Source of the DNA: Halalkalibacter alkaliphilus
GTDB lineage: Bacteria; Bacillota; Bacilli; Bacillales; Bacillaceae_D
Reading direction: 5' to 3'
DNA length: 64,000 nt
Assembly (NCBI RefSeq): GCF_023555415.1
Contig: NZ_JAKRYL010000004.1
Coordinates: 205,346-269,345, forward strand
Shown: positions 26,232 through 35,607 of the stretch, in pieces
How the letters are laid out: each line of letters opens with the position of its first letter
Numbering within the stretch: position 1 is the stretch's first letter
Notes under the pieces: model-generated
Told to the model about the DNA's origin: nothing
Databases searched by the model: none
Seen by the model: the letters and a program-made list of their open reading frames with translations, nothing else
Position numbers and translations under genes: made by a program

Positions 26232-27662
26232 GTGTCTATGAAAATCAGTGAGGAAAAATTTTTTGATCGAGTCGATAAGGGAATTAACAATGATTTTATG
26301 CGAAGTGCGATGGTTTCAGCACAGGAAAGACTAAAAGGTAGAAAACTAGATGCGCAGGAAGAGTTAGGAAATTGGGAAGAGTGGCGCTCATTATCTGAAG
26401 AAATACGACAACATACGTTAGAGAACTTAGACTATTATTTAGATCAACTTTCCGAAAATGTGATAAAAAGAGGAGGACATGTCTTTTTTGCGCAAACAGC
26501 GGAAGAAGCAAATGAATATATTACAAAGATTGCCAAGCAAAAGGAAGCCAAAAAGGTCATCAAATCAAAATCAATGGTAACAGAAGAGATCAGTATGAAT
26601 GAAGCGTTAGAAGCAGCTGGTTGTGAAGTGATAGAATCTGACTTAGGGGAATACATTCTTCAAATTGATGACCATGATCCACCGTCTCATATTGTTGCTC
26701 CTGCCTTACACAAAAATAAGGACCAAATAAGGGAAACTTTTGAAGATAAAAAAGGCTACTCAAAATCTTCTAAGCCAGAGGAACTCGCCTGGTTTGCTAG
26801 AGAACAATTACGTGGCGAATTCTTATCTGCAGATATTGGAATTACTGGCTGTAACTTTGCCGTTGCAGAATCAGGTGCTATCTCGCTTGTGACAAATGAA
26901 GGGAATGCTAGGCTTGCAACAACATTACCGAAGACGCAAATTACGGTTATGGGCATGGAGAGAATCGTACCTACTTGGGAAGAACTAGATATTTTGGTCA
27001 GCATGCTTTGCCGAAGTGCCGTTGGACAAAAACTAACAAGTTATATTACTGGGTTAACTGGACCAAAAGAAGAAGGAGATGTTGATGGTCCAGAGGAGTT
27101 TCACCTTGTGATTGTTGATAACGGACGGTCAGATATTTTAGGAACAGAATTCCAATCTGTCCTGCAATGCATTCGTTGTGCAGCCTGTATTAATGTTTGT
27201 CCTATTTATCGTCATGTGGGCGGACACTCTTATGGTTCCATTTATCCAGGGCCAATTGGTGCTGTGCTTTCTCCATTACTTGGCGGCTATGATGATTACA
27301 AGGAATTACCTTATGCGTCTAGTTTATGCGGTGCGTGTACGGAAGCATGTCCTGTTAAGATCCCTTTACATGATTTACTTATCAAACATCGCAGGAACAT
27401 TGTAGAAGAGCAAGGGAGAGCAGGCTTTGGTGAAAAACTTGCCATGAAAGGTTTTTCTTTAGCTGCCAGTTCACCAAAACTATTCAACCTTGGTTCAAAA
27501 GCTGCCCCAACGATGATGGGTCCCTTTGTAAGTGAAGGGAAAATCAAGAAAGGTCCAGGGCCAATTAAGCCATGGACGGATATTCGAGATTTTCCAGAAC
27601 CAAGTAAGCAGAGCTTTAGAGAATGGTACAAAAAACGTGAGAAAGGCGGCGACATGTCATGA
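26232..27662 (+). CDS. lutB: Lactate utilization iron-sulfur protein LutB, 476 aa
   Basis: Central Lut subunit. N-terminal LUD domain (about 60-300) followed by a two-[4Fe-4S] ferredoxin-like part with [12 protein letters not shown] and CGACTEACP, and a C-terminal tail (DUF3390-like). Start is taken as GTG 26232, seven bases after AGGTGGTG; ATG 26238 is the alternative and differs by two residues. It overlaps lutC by ATGA. Confidence 0.92.
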   Translation: MSMKISEEKFFDRVDKGINNDFMRSAMVSAQERLKGRKLDAQEELGNWEEWRSLSEEIRQHTLENLDYYLDQLSENVIKRGGHVFFAQTAEEANEYITKIAKQKEAKKVIKSKSMVTEEISMNEALEAAGCEVIESDLGEYILQIDDHDPPSHIVAPALHKNKDQIRETFEDKKGYSKSSKPEELAWFAREQLRGEFLSADIGITGCNFAVAESGAISLVTNEGNARLATTLPKTQITVMGMERIVPTWEELDILVSMLCRSAVGQKLTSYITGLTGPKEEGDVDGPEEFHLVIVDNGRSDILGTEFQSVLQCIRCAACINVCPIYRHVGGHSYGSIYPGPIGAVLSPLLGGYDDYKELPYASSLCGACTEACPVKIPLHDLLIKHRRNIVEEQGRAGFGEKLAMKGFSLAASSPKLFNLGSKAAPTMMGPFVSEGKIKKGPGPIKPWTDIRDFPEPSKQSFREWYKKREKGGDMS

Positions 27663-28378
27663 CAACAGGAAGCATTCAAAATAAAGAGCGGTTTCTAGAC
27701 CAAGTAGCAAAAAGTCTAGGGCGTGAAAGAAAAACCGCACCTGTCGCCAGGCCAAAGTGGAAGCATCAGCCACAACATGATGTGTTTAAAGGATTAAGTC
27801 AGAATCAATTGGTTGAAAGATTAAAAGAACAATGCAAGAACATTCATACACAAGTAGAAGTAGTGACGACCGAGTCCCTTCAAAAGGTTTTAGAAAGAGT
27901 GGTAGATGACTGGAAAGCTAAGTCGATTGTAAGCTGGGATGATCCAAGATTTAAGGAGTACGGAGTAGATCATTACTTTGTGCAAGCTTCCTCTAAAAAT
28001 ATCGATGTGCATAAATGGGATCCTAGTATTGCGGAGGAAAATGTGAAGATTGCTGAAAGAGCAGATATCGGAATTACATTTGCAGACATGACATTAGCCG
28101 AATCTGGCACCGTTGTCTTATTAAGTGATAAAGGGAAAGGCAGGTCAGTTAGTTTACTGCCAACCTTTTATATTGCAATTATTCCAAAGAGCACAATTGT
28201 GCCACGGATGACACAAGCGACTAGTTATATTCACCAACTGCAGAAGGAGCACGGAACAGTTCCATCTTGTATAAACTTTATTTCTGGGCCTAGTAATAGT
28301 GCAGATATTGAAATGAACCTAGTTGTGGGGGTACATGGGCCGGTTAAAGCTTATTATTTAATTGTTGATGATAAATAA
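27659..28378 (+). CDS. lutC: Lactate utilization protein LutC, 239 aa
   Basis: LUD-domain (YkgG) subunit of the Lut complex. The C-terminal half has [20 protein letters not shown] and [24 protein letters not shown], the typical family strings. Start overlaps the lutB stop (ATGA at 27659). No ordinary terminator follows; the repeat hairpin at 28432-28482 could end the transcript. Confidence 0.92.
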   Translation: MTTGSIQNKERFLDQVAKSLGRERKTAPVARPKWKHQPQHDVFKGLSQNQLVERLKEQCKNIHTQVEVVTTESLQKVLERVVDDWKAKSIVSWDDPRFKEYGVDHYFVQASSKNIDVHKWDPSIAEENVKIAERADIGITFADMTLAESGTVVLLSDKGKGRSVSLLPTFYIAIIPKSTIVPRMTQATSYIHQLQKEHGTVPSCINFISGPSNSADIEMNLVVGVHGPVKAYYLIVDDK

Positions 28379-28389
28379 TGTTTAATAAA

Positions 28390-28489
28390 AGTTGACTCTA
28401 GGCTTTTTTAATGTTGTAGCCGTCCCGCTCATTGCTTCGGGGTTGTCGCAAAAGGTCAAAACAGACCGTTTACGACAACCCCACAACAT
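28390..28489 (-). repeat. Hairpin repeat, copy of the 63055 family
   Basis: Read on the minus strand it is GGGGTTGTCG-(loop with GGTCTGTTTTGACC)-CGACAACCCC followed by CGAAGCAATGAGCG and GCTAC, the same order as at 63055-63130 (hairpin, then CGAAGCAATGAGCG...GCTACA, then TTAAAA-GCC). An outer pair ATGTTGT/ACAACAT flanks the copy. 28490-28762 shows no further gene. Confidence 0.65.
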
Positions 28490-28762
28490 CGATATAGTAG
28501 AGAAAATACTTATATGTCTTTGTAGATGCAGCATTTTCGTTCATTGAAAAAATTGGCCGTAGTTTTCTTGAGAATAATGCGGGATTGTATTGACAATTTA
28601 TTAGAAAGGAAAGTAGAATGAAAACACAGAATTTTTGCTCTATACTTACGCGAAAGGAAATTATTTTTTGGTCTCGTGTGGAACCGATACCATACAAGTG
28701 CATAGTAATGTAAACTCCAAAACTAATGAAGCATAACATTGCAATTTAAAAGGGAGGCTTTA

Positions 28763-29710
28763 ATGTTAAAGAATAGATTTCTTCTATTATATCTTCTAGT
28801 CGTAGCTATCACCTTAGTTTTTTTTCTGTCAAAGGCAATAGGTAATGAAAAACCAACAATCGTAGTTGTAATAAAAGATTTAGATACACAATATTTCCAA
28901 CTTTTAAAAGCTGGAGCCGAGAAAGGATTTCAAGATTTTGGTGTAAATGGAAAAGTGATTGCACCGAGTGTTGATTCTGAAGAAGTTTTACAGAAGTATA
29001 TGTTACATAACACTCTGGAACAAAATCCAGATGCATTAATTGTTGCTCCTTTGAATTCCAACGTTATTCCTATTTTGAAGGAATTTCAGAAAAAAAGTAT
29101 CCCTGTATTGTTAGTTGATTCAGATGAATCTTGGGAAAATAAAACCTCGTACATAGGTACGAATAATTTTGAATTAGGAAGAGTAGGCGGAATGTTATTA
29201 GCTTCTCAACTTCAGCCTGGAGATAGAGTGGCTATCATTGCAGGAAATATGAGCCACCCTATTTCAGCTGATAGGGTAAATGGAGCTAAAAAAAGCCTTG
29301 AGGATATAGGAATTGGTATAGCTGTAGAGAAAATAGGTTTACCAAACGAAACAAACGTAGTAAAAGAAGTGACGGAAACAATTTTATACAACCATCCTGA
29401 TGTTAAAGGTGTACTTGCTGTAACAGATATCATGGCATTAGGTGCTTTTGAGAGTTTGAAAGAACAGGGTCTTCATATGCCAGTCATTGGTGCAGATGGT
29501 ATCAATGATATGATTGAATTGGTAGAAGAAGGGGAATTACCTGGAACAGTAGCACAAAATCCTTATGATATGGGATATTTAAGCGTTGAAGCAGCAATGA
29601 AAGTCATCAACGGAGAAAAAGTTGAAAGTAATATTGATAGTGGTGTAGATATTATTATTAAGGGTAACGCGCAGCAGAGGTTAGATTTTCAGAAAAAGTT
29701 GCTAGATTAA
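28763..29710 (+). CDS. Sugar-type periplasmic-binding protein (Peripla_BP_4), 315 aa
   Basis: RbsB-like type-1 binding protein: N-terminal hydrophobic anchor without a lipobox (LLLYLLVVAITLVFFLSKAIG), then a domain starting IVVVIKDLDTQYFQLLKAGAEKGF, with VIGADGINDMIELVEEGELPGTVAQ near the end. No permease or ATPase is next to it, so it may be an orphan receptor for another importer or a ligand-sensing partner. Start at ATG 28763 with GGGAGGC upstream; a TTG at 28739 in frame has no site. A terminator follows at 29811-29852. Confidence 0.8.
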   Translation: MLKNRFLLLYLLVVAITLVFFLSKAIGNEKPTIVVVIKDLDTQYFQLLKAGAEKGFQDFGVNGKVIAPSVDSEEVLQKYMLHNTLEQNPDALIVAPLNSNVIPILKEFQKKSIPVLLVDSDESWENKTSYIGTNNFELGRVGGMLLASQLQPGDRVAIIAGNMSHPISADRVNGAKKSLEDIGIGIAVEKIGLPNETNVVKEVTETILYNHPDVKGVLAVTDIMALGAFESLKEQGLHMPVIGADGINDMIELVEEGELPGTVAQNPYDMGYLSVEAAMKVINGEKVESNIDSGVDIIIKGNAQQRLDFQKKLLD

Positions 29711-29810
29711 CCCAATAATTGAGTATGTTTTAGGGTTAAGTAAACAAATGTAACAGCATTGGATTAAATTGGGGTATGAAAATAGCAAATTCTTATTAAT
29801 AAGATAAACC

Positions 29811-29852
29811 GGAGAGAGAACATTCGACAGATGGCATTGTTCTCTCTTTCTA
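29811..29852 (+). terminator. Rho-independent terminator
   Basis: AGAGAGAACA and TGTTCTCTCT form a perfect stem with a T-rich tail. Confidence 0.85.
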
Positions 29853-29952
29853 ATTGATTATGTTATAGAAAAGAGGGACGGAAATTAAATTCGAGTAGAA
29901 ATGAGGCGTCTCCGCGTATAACTTCAAAATACGTTTAAAGATCCAAATCTAA

Positions 29953-31623
29953 TTAAGTATTTAAAAATTTTCTTGCAATATAATCAGCTGTTCTTATAGA
30001 TAAAGCAACAGTTGTTAATGTAGGATTGGCTGCCCCCATTGAAGGAAAGATACTATTATCAGCTACATATAGTCCCTCTATGCTATGAACTTGACCATAT
30101 GGATTCGTAACGGAAGTGTATGGATCATTCCCCATTCGACAGGTTCCTGCCTCGTGATAGTCACTTCCCGGAGGCATAAGACAAATGGGTTGTTGACCGT
30201 TTCTCGCAACTAAGGCAGCTTTCATCGCAGAAGAAGCTTCATGTAAAGTCTCCGCCATTTCTTCAATGATTTCTCTATCTTTTTGGCTATAAGAAAAGTT
30301 AACGTTTAGTTTAGGTACTCCATATTGATCTCGTTTCTGTGGGTCTAGTGTGACATAATTTTCAAAGCGTGATTCAACTTTGCCGAACGCACTGATACCG
30401 ATTAATAATTCATCGAGCAAGGGTTTTTCTTCATACTGCGGATACCAAAGGTACCATTGATCGGCTCCTCCAGGTCCACCCATTTGAATTTGATAGAGAC
30501 GTTTAGTTGTTTGTGGAATAAATATACTAAGTGTACCGAGTATTTCGGGAAATTCTTGCCGGTTCACTTTGGCCGTTGCCAAGAGAAAGGAATGATTCGT
30601 TAAATAATGACCAATTGCTCTTCCCTTTATTCCTGAGTGAAGCAATAGTCGGGGGGTTTCAAATGTACTCCCAGATAAGACAATTGTTTTTGCATTTAGA
30701 ACATATGATTTTTTATTAGAAGACATTACCTTTACACCGACTGCCTTATTTTGCTCGACGAACAATTCTACCGCACGGGCATTAATAGCTAAATCAAAAG
30801 GCATTCGATTTAAAGCATAAGCAAGAGTGGAGATAGAACTCCAAAATACATCGGAATGTATTTCCCCATATTTCGTGACTTGAAGATCAACCGGTGTAGG
30901 AACATCTGTCGCTTCTGGGAAACCATTTTCATGCAGGCGTTTTAGCAAGGTTTCTTGAAGCGAAGATCCCTCCATATACGCAGTCGTTACCCTCATAACT
31001 TTTTCAGCAATGTCATAGTAATAGTTCATTTCTTTAAGGGGGATCGGCCATGTTAAAATCTCAGAACGGTCCATTCTAGGAGCAGACATTCCCCAAAATA
31101 ACGTTCTCCCTCCTAAAGCAAAAAGCTGTCTGGCACCGGGGAAATCGGGTAGGTTTTTACCGGTCCATTTGGAAACGGTATGAAAATATTGAGTGAAGCG
31201 TGGATCATTCATCGTTGGGATATTCCTTGCATGAGTAGGGAGTAAGAGGTTTCCCGCTTCAATCATCCCTACCTTTTTTCCGCTATTTCTCCAATGTTCA
31301 GCTAATCTCCTAAGTACAGCTCCGCCTCCTGCACCAGACCCTACGATAAGCACGTCATAATCAGTATCAGTCATTTGTTCTAAAGATGTAAGTGGAATCC
31401 AAGAGGAGAGCAGGTCTGAAGGAGGAGACAATGTACATTCCCCAATAGGTGATGTAACTTTTGCTAAACTTGGTGGAGAAGGGATATATACTTTATAACC
31501 TGCGAGGTTCATCAGTGGATTTGAAATGTGTGGATTATACATTAGTAATTTATTAAGCTTAATTTTATATGTTTCAGATATTTTTTTTAGGGTATCACCA
31601 TTTTTAGCCACATAAATTCTCAT
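29953..31623 (-). CDS. LysM-GMC oxidoreductase fusion, 556 aa
   Basis: N-terminal LysM motif (about 1-48, IYVAKNGDTLKKISETYKI ... YKVYIPS) joined to a glucose-methanol-choline flavoprotein. The FAD site is VLIVGSGAGGGAVLRRLAE (about residue 90-108); the C-terminal GMC_oxred_C region has EAGTCRMGNDPYTSVTNPYG and GLYVADNSIFPSMGAANPT. The family oxidises alcohols or sugars with FAD. LysM usually binds peptidoglycan or spore cortex/coat, but no signal peptide is visible, so placement on the forespore or spore surface, as with SafA-type LysM proteins, is a reasonable but untested idea. ATG 31623 follows the sequence AAAGGATGTG. Confidence 0.85.
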   Translation of the reverse strand: MRIYVAKNGDTLKKISETYKIKLNKLLMYNPHISNPLMNLAGYKVYIPSPPSLAKVTSPIGECTLSPPSDLLSSWIPLTSLEQMTDTDYDVLIVGSGAGGGAVLRRLAEHWRNSGKKVGMIEAGNLLLPTHARNIPTMNDPRFTQYFHTVSKWTGKNLPDFPGARQLFALGGRTLFWGMSAPRMDRSEILTWPIPLKEMNYYYDIAEKVMRVTTAYMEGSSLQETLLKRLHENGFPEATDVPTPVDLQVTKYGEIHSDVFWSSISTLAYALNRMPFDLAINARAVELFVEQNKAVGVKVMSSNKKSYVLNAKTIVLSGSTFETPRLLLHSGIKGRAIGHYLTNHSFLLATAKVNRQEFPEILGTLSIFIPQTTKRLYQIQMGGPGGADQWYLWYPQYEEKPLLDELLIGISAFGKVESRFENYVTLDPQKRDQYGVPKLNVNFSYSQKDREIIEEMAETLHEASSAMKAALVARNGQQPICLMPPGSDYHEAGTCRMGNDPYTSVTNPYGQVHSIEGLYVADNSIFPSMGAANPTLTTVALSIRTADYIARKFLNT

Positions 31624-31763
31624 GCGGACACATCCTTTTGTGTATTTCTAAAAAGTACTACAATCTTAATATTCGTATGTATGAGTTCAATTGAAAATGA
31701 TTAATTTAATAATCTTAATTTACAGTATTAGTCGTATTCTTCACACTGATTTTGAAGTTTGTT

Positions 31764-31806
31764 GGTGGTGTCTCAAAAGTCTGCTTTTGACTTTTGAGAC
31801 ACCACC
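31764..31806. repeat. Hairpin repeat acting as terminator
   Basis: GGTGGTGTCTCAAAAGTC and GACTTTTGAGACACCACC are perfectly complementary around a 7-nt loop (TGCTTTT). The arm is the same as that of the repeat at 63055. It lies 28 bp beyond the minus-strand gene at 31835. Confidence 0.75.
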
Positions 31807-31834
31807 GTATACTTTCAAATATTAGCCATACTTG

Positions 31835-32788
31835 TCATATACAAGCTTTATATTCTCTCATGATATTATCGATGATTGTTTTAACGGGTAGAATATCTTT
31901 AATTTCATGCACTCTTGAACCTGCAAAAACTAAGCCATTTTCACAATCACCATTTTTAGAAGTGATCAAAGAATCTAGCGTACAAAAACGATAAGAACAA
32001 TTCTTCAAGCAATCAATGCACTTTTTAATTTTTATCTTTTTATCGTCTGAAATAAGTTCAGTGAAATGGTTTTTTATTGCACGCCCCTTTAGACCAACAG
32101 TTGTTTTTACCAAAAGAGTGTCTTCATGTTTGGCATGTACATATTTTTCTTTAAATGATAACGGTGCGTCGCACTCTTCACTAGCCACAAATCTCGTTCC
32201 CATTTGTACCCCAGAAGCTCCAAGACTTAATGCACGTGCGAGATCTTCTCCATTCAGAATCCCTCCAGCAGCAATAACCGGAATTTTAACCGCTTTTACC
32301 ACTTCAGGCAATATATCAAACAACGGTCTATCAGTACCAAGGTGTCCGCCAGCTTCATGGCCCTCTACAACAACTGCGGAAGCACCAAGTCGTTCTGATA
32401 GTTTAGCAAGTTTCGCTGAAGATACAATTGAGATGACAGGGATGCCAGCTTCTTTGCCCCATGCATACATATCTCTTGAAATTCCAGCACCTGATATAAT
32501 GAAATCCACTCTTTCTTCAATAGCTGCTTTCATCTTTTCAGCGAAATCATTCATAGAGAAGAGAACGTTTACCCCTATATATCCTGAATTGTTAATGCTT
32601 TCCTTAGTCTTCCTAATATGTGATCTCATCTCATCGACAGTAATACCCGTCCCTGATATGATTCCGATTCCACCGGCATTCGCAACTGCAGATGCGAGCC
32701 GACTTAAAGAAATCCCTACACCCATACCACCTTGAATGATTGGAACATCTGGCACCATATGGCCTATTTTTAATTGTGGAAAGTTCAA
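31835..32788 (-). CDS. Nitronate monooxygenase / FabK-like FMN enzyme, 317 aa
   Basis: NPD (2-nitropropane dioxygenase) TIM-barrel family binding FMN. PIIQGGMGVGIS at the start, GHEAGGHLGTDRPLF (flavin phosphate loop), PVIAAGGILNGEDLARALSLGASGVQMGTRF. A Cys-rich C-terminal stretch KCIDCLKNCSYRFC could bind a metal or cluster and is not part of the minimal fold. Could oxidise alkyl nitronates or be a FabK-type enoyl reductase; the family is often mis-specified. Start is TTG 32788 with GGGGTG upstream; the frame opens six codons earlier without a site. Confidence 0.8.
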   Translation of the reverse strand: MNFPQLKIGHMVPDVPIIQGGMGVGISLSRLASAVANAGGIGIISGTGITVDEMRSHIRKTKESINNSGYIGVNVLFSMNDFAEKMKAAIEERVDFIISGAGISRDMYAWGKEAGIPVISIVSSAKLAKLSERLGASAVVVEGHEAGGHLGTDRPLFDILPEVVKAVKIPVIAAGGILNGEDLARALSLGASGVQMGTRFVASEECDAPLSFKEKYVHAKHEDTLLVKTTVGLKGRAIKNHFTELISDDKKIKIKKCIDCLKNCSYRFCTLDSLITSKNGDCENGLVFAGSRVHEIKDILPVKTIIDNIMREYKACI

Positions 32789-32999
32789 AAATACACCCCA
32801 TTTCAACTATTTATTAAGTTTGAGCTTAATATCTTTTAATAGTAACAATTGGCTCTTCAAACAACTGTGACTTAATTAACATTTATTTTAATATGTAAAG
32901 TGAACTGAATTACGTACATATTCCATAATCAATGAGAAAACAGAAGCAAGTAGAAATAAATGGTTTTCTCATAAGCAGAAACAGAGGAGGCAATGATTC

Positions 33000-33032
33000 G
33001 GGGGTTTGTCAATAATAGCTGTACAAACCCCC
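33000..33032. repeat. Hairpin, possibly a degenerate copy of the dispersed repeat
   Basis: GGGGGTTTGT and ACAAACCCCC are perfect arms. The sequence before it (GGCAATGATTCGGGGG) resembles CTCATTGCTTCGGGG of the 28390 copy. It lies behind the Ric gene and can terminate it. Confidence 0.5.
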
Positions 33033-33061
33033 TTCTACTTGCAGCCTATTTTGTATAAGAA

Positions 33062-33769
33062 CTAGACCTGTGCTACTGCTCGAGGGAACAACACATTATT
33101 TTCTAAGTGAATGTGTTGGAACATATCAGCTTCAATGTCCTCAAGACGTTGATAGACTAAACGATACGTACCGCAAGCTCCTTCTGGAGGAGTAAAGTCG
33201 TTTGTAACCTCACGGAGTTCTTTTAAAATATTCCCGGCGTGGCTATGTTCATTTTCTAGTTCTTCAACGACCTTTTGTAATTTCTCAACGTTTTCTTTCG
33301 TTCTGTTTTGTTCAACTTCTAAAATAAGAGGAAAATCTTCCGTTTCTTCTTTAATTAAATGTTGCTCTAATTCAACACGTAATTCGTGGAATAAACGATG
33401 GATTTGAGCTAAATGAGGTTGTCCAGCCCCATGAACACGTAATACTTTTGTAACGTAAGGACTTAATTGACTAAACTCTTCATTAATAAAGCGGTGATGC
33501 TTATTAATAATATAATCGATTAGTTCACTATATGATGCGCGTTCCCACTCGATTCTCGATTCATTTGAAGCAATTGTTTCTTGATAGAGTGTATTTAAGT
33601 TTGTTAAAACTTCCTCTGCTGAAAGATTTCTTTCATTTATAGCCTCTATAATTGGACGGTTTCCGCCACAACAAAAGTCAATGCGATAAGATTTGAAAAG
33701 GTCACTTGCCTTAGGAAATTTCGTTACGATTTCACCTACAACTGATGTTTCAGTAAATGTTCGGTCCAT
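33062..33769 (-). CDS. ric: Iron-sulfur cluster repair di-iron protein (ScdA/YtfE/Ric), 235 aa
   Basis: Repairs Fe-S clusters damaged by nitric oxide or oxidative stress. N-terminal ScdA_N (DUF542) domain with DFCCGGNRPI (about residue 32), then a hemerythrin-like domain with His/Glu ligands of a di-iron centre (HHRFINEE, HRLFHELRVELEQHLIKEE, EHSHAGNILKELR, HIHLENNVLFP). Length is typical. GGAGG lies before ATG 33769. It is divergent from a Crp/Fnr regulator with shared dyad sites at 33836 and 33913, so control by that regulator is likely. Confidence 0.92.
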   Translation of the reverse strand: MDRTFTETSVVGEIVTKFPKASDLFKSYRIDFCCGGNRPIIEAINERNLSAEEVLTNLNTLYQETIASNESRIEWERASYSELIDYIINKHHRFINEEFSQLSPYVTKVLRVHGAGQPHLAQIHRLFHELRVELEQHLIKEETEDFPLILEVEQNRTKENVEKLQKVVEELENEHSHAGNILKELREVTNDFTPPEGACGTYRLVYQRLEDIEADMFQHIHLENNVLFPRAVAQV

Positions 33770-33835
33770 TTTAATTCCTCCATTTGGTTAATTTGAAACT
33801 CTAAGTAAATGATAACAACGAAATATCACCTTTGT

Positions 33836-33851
33836 AGTGATTTAGATCACT
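33836..33851. promoter_or_regulatory. Crp/Fnr-type dyad, ric side
   Basis: AGTGATTTAGATCACT: arms AGTGA/TCACT spaced by six bases, one step from the TGTGA-N6-TCACA consensus. Located 67 bp before the ric start. Confidence 0.55.
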
Positions 33852-33912
33852 AGTAAAAAAAGTGTCTTACAAAAAGTCCAATCCAAGAATTAAACCCACT
33901 ATTAGATGTACC

Positions 33913-33928
33913 TGTGATCTAGCTCACA
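33913..33928 (+). promoter_or_regulatory. Crp/Fnr box upstream of the regulator gene
   Basis: TGTGATCTAGCTCACA is an exact TGTGA-N6-TCACA site. A TACAAT -10 at 33950-33955 puts the site centre about 41.5 bp before the expected transcript start, the activating position for Fnr-type regulators, suggesting positive autoregulation. Confidence 0.75.
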
Positions 33929-33988
33929 GTTTGCTTTTTGATGATTTACTACAATTAAATAAGAATATGTAAGTGAAGGGGTTTTGAT

Positions 33989-34678
33989 ATGAAAACAGCG
34001 CTGATTAAAAATCATCTACAGGAAGTATCCCTTTTTAAGGATCTTTCAGAAGAAGAGATCCAGCCGATCGTCGATATTTCACAATTGCGGACATATCCGG
34101 CAAGGTCATTTGTTTTTATGCAAGGCGAACCGCTTGATCGAGTGTTTTTTATTCATTCGGGTAAGGTGAAAATAAATAAAACCGATCTGTCAGGCAAAGA
34201 ACAAATTGTGTCCATTCTCGAGGATGGGGATATGTTTCCACACGCTGGTTTTTTCCGAAAAGGAAACTTCCCTGCACATGCCGAGATCCTCGAGACCTCA
34301 GAGTTAATTGTTATTCCGGTGGGGCAGTTTGAACAGATCCTTCTTACATATCCTGAACTATGTATGAAGATGTTCAAAGTGTTAGGAGAGAAAATTGTAG
34401 ATCTCCAGAATAGACTAGAGGAAAAAATTCTTCGTGACACATATGAACAAATTGTAATGTTACTTCTGCGCTTATGTAAATCAAATGGTGAACAGGTCGG
34501 CGAATGGTATAAACTAACAACCCATTTTACTAATAGAGAATTAGCCAATATGATTGGTACTTCGAGAGAGACGATAAATCGCACCATTAATCGTTTACGG
34601 AAGAAAGATATGATTGATACGGATGAAGAGGGATATTTCATTATCAAATTAGAAAATTTGGAAGATGAAATTATCTAA
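33989..34678 (+). CDS. Crp/Fnr-family transcriptional regulator, 229 aa
   Basis: Cyclic-nucleotide-binding-like sensor domain (about 10-130, with SFVFMQGEPLDRVFFIHSGKVKI), dimer helix, and an HTH_Crp domain with TNRELANMIGTSRETINRTINRLRKK (about 180-205). The N- or C-terminal Cys clusters of Fnr are absent; Cys residues occur only singly (LCMKM, RLCKSN), so oxygen sensing through an Fe-S cluster is not evident. Other members of this kind sense NO, redox or metabolites. AAGGGG precedes ATG 33989. Autoregulation and control of ric and the broken DUF59 gene are inferred from the three dyads. Confidence 0.88.
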   Translation: MKTALIKNHLQEVSLFKDLSEEEIQPIVDISQLRTYPARSFVFMQGEPLDRVFFIHSGKVKINKTDLSGKEQIVSILEDGDMFPHAGFFRKGNFPAHAEILETSELIVIPVGQFEQILLTYPELCMKMFKVLGEKIVDLQNRLEEKILRDTYEQIVMLLLRLCKSNGEQVGEWYKLTTHFTNRELANMIGTSRETINRTINRLRKKDMIDTDEEGYFIIKLENLEDEII

Positions 34679-34702
34679 TATCAAAACTTTTACTATTAGA
34701 CA

Positions 34703-34718
34703 TGTGATTCAACTCACA
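34703..34718 (+). promoter_or_regulatory. Third Crp/Fnr box
   Basis: TGTGATTCAACTCACA, exact arms, upstream of the broken DUF59 gene. A TTATAG element at 34739 again places the site near -41. Confidence 0.7.
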
Positions 34719-34787
34719 AACCCCCAAAAATTTATTGGTTATAGTGAAACAGAGTTCTTAAACAGTAAATAAAAAGGGGTGAATGAA

Positions 34788-34948
34788 ATGAAGGAACAAT
34801 TATTGGAACAAATTTATGAAAAACTGGAAGAAGTAAATGATCCTGAACTTGGAATTGACATCGTAAATTTAGGACATTGATAGAAATTATCGGCAATGCA
34901 CAACCAGGATCACCACCATTAAACATGGTGATGTTGTGGCAGCAATAA
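34788..34948 (+). pseudogene. Broken DUF59 (MIP18/PaaD-like) Fe-S assembly gene
   Basis: ATG 34788 with AAGGGGTG upstream starts MKEQLLEQIYEKLEEV and NDPELGIDIVNLG, the conserved beginning of DUF59 metal-sulfur cluster assembly factors, then hits TGA TAG at 34878-34883. What follows (frame ending at 34948, IIGNAQPGSPPLNMVMLWQQ) is not DUF59 that I can recognise. Most of the domain is lost. The promoter with its Crp/Fnr box is still intact. The double stop and the absence of a Cys at that position argue against selenocysteine here. Confidence 0.6.
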
Positions 34949-34983
34949 CTGAAATAACCTATTGTGATAGACTTCTAGATAAA

Positions 34984-35016
34984 AACAAGCACTTCTAAAA
35001 GGCGAAGTACTTGTTC
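34984..35016. terminator. Bidirectional terminator hairpin
   Basis: AACAAGCACTTC and GAAGTACTTGTT pair with one mismatch; T-rich stretches flank both sides. Serves the minus-strand gene at 35061 and the remnant on the plus strand. Confidence 0.7.
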
Positions 35017-35060
35017 CTAATTTTTCATTGTTGTATTTTAAAAAATCTGGTTCGATATGT

Positions 35061-35468
35061 TTAATTACTCTTTTTTGTTCTTTTACTTTGAGAAGTTCTT
35101 TTTTTGATTAATGACACATCCCTAGCAACTTTCTCTAATTTTTGAGTTAAGGAAGTCAGCATTTCACGCTCTTTTTTTATTTCTGAAATGTCAGCAGCAA
35201 TCGTTTCTAATGTTTGTATTAAAGTGTCCATCTCACTTTTTTCTTTCTCTTTAGGTTCTTCAGGTTCTGGAGGTGTGGAATTTTGTTTCACTTTGTTAAG
35301 CTCTGTGATGGAATTTTTGAGAGCATCGTTTTTTAGAAGAGTTGTTGTTAGCTGCATCAAAGAATTAAAGTCAATTGAATTCTCATTTTTCATTAAATTA
35401 CCAGTCAGGTTCTTAAGTGCCTCCTTGTCTATACTATTAGCAGTGTTTTTTGCACTGTTTTCATTCAT
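35061..35468 (-). CDS. Coiled-coil hypothetical protein, 135 aa
   Basis: Hydrophilic protein with Asn/Lys/Leu-rich helices in the N-terminal half, a Pro/Glu/Lys linker (STPPEPEEPKEKEK) and a C-terminal coiled coil (about 80-120) ending in a basic tail. No family known to me; low-complexity, soluble, possibly a spore-associated or structural protein. AAAGGTGG precedes ATG 35468. It follows a small hydrophobic protein gene in the same direction, separated by a terminator hairpin. Confidence 0.6.
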   Translation of the reverse strand: MNENSAKNTANSIDKEALKNLTGNLMKNENSIDFNSLMQLTTTLLKNDALKNSITELNKVKQNSTPPEPEEPKEKEKSEMDTLIQTLETIAADISEIKKEREMLTSLTQKLEKVARDVSLIKKRTSQSKRTKKSN

Positions 35469-35607
35469 AATTATTTAACCACCTTTTTGTCTAGAATGTA
35501 TAAGTTTGGGATTTTCTAATATCATATGTCGGTTAATTTAAATTGAGTGTGTAAATATCTCCACTGAAAAAAGTTAATTTTTGTTTGAAAAAGTAAACAA
35601 TTTTTGA

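Noticed and set aside
28470..28739. 89-codon minus-strand frame
   Set aside because: Starts antisense to a leader region, overlaps the dispersed repeat, and has no ribosome-binding site.
34878..34880. TGA of the broken DUF59 gene as a selenocysteine codon
   Set aside because: It is followed at once by TAG, no Cys is expected there, and the sequence beyond does not continue the domain.
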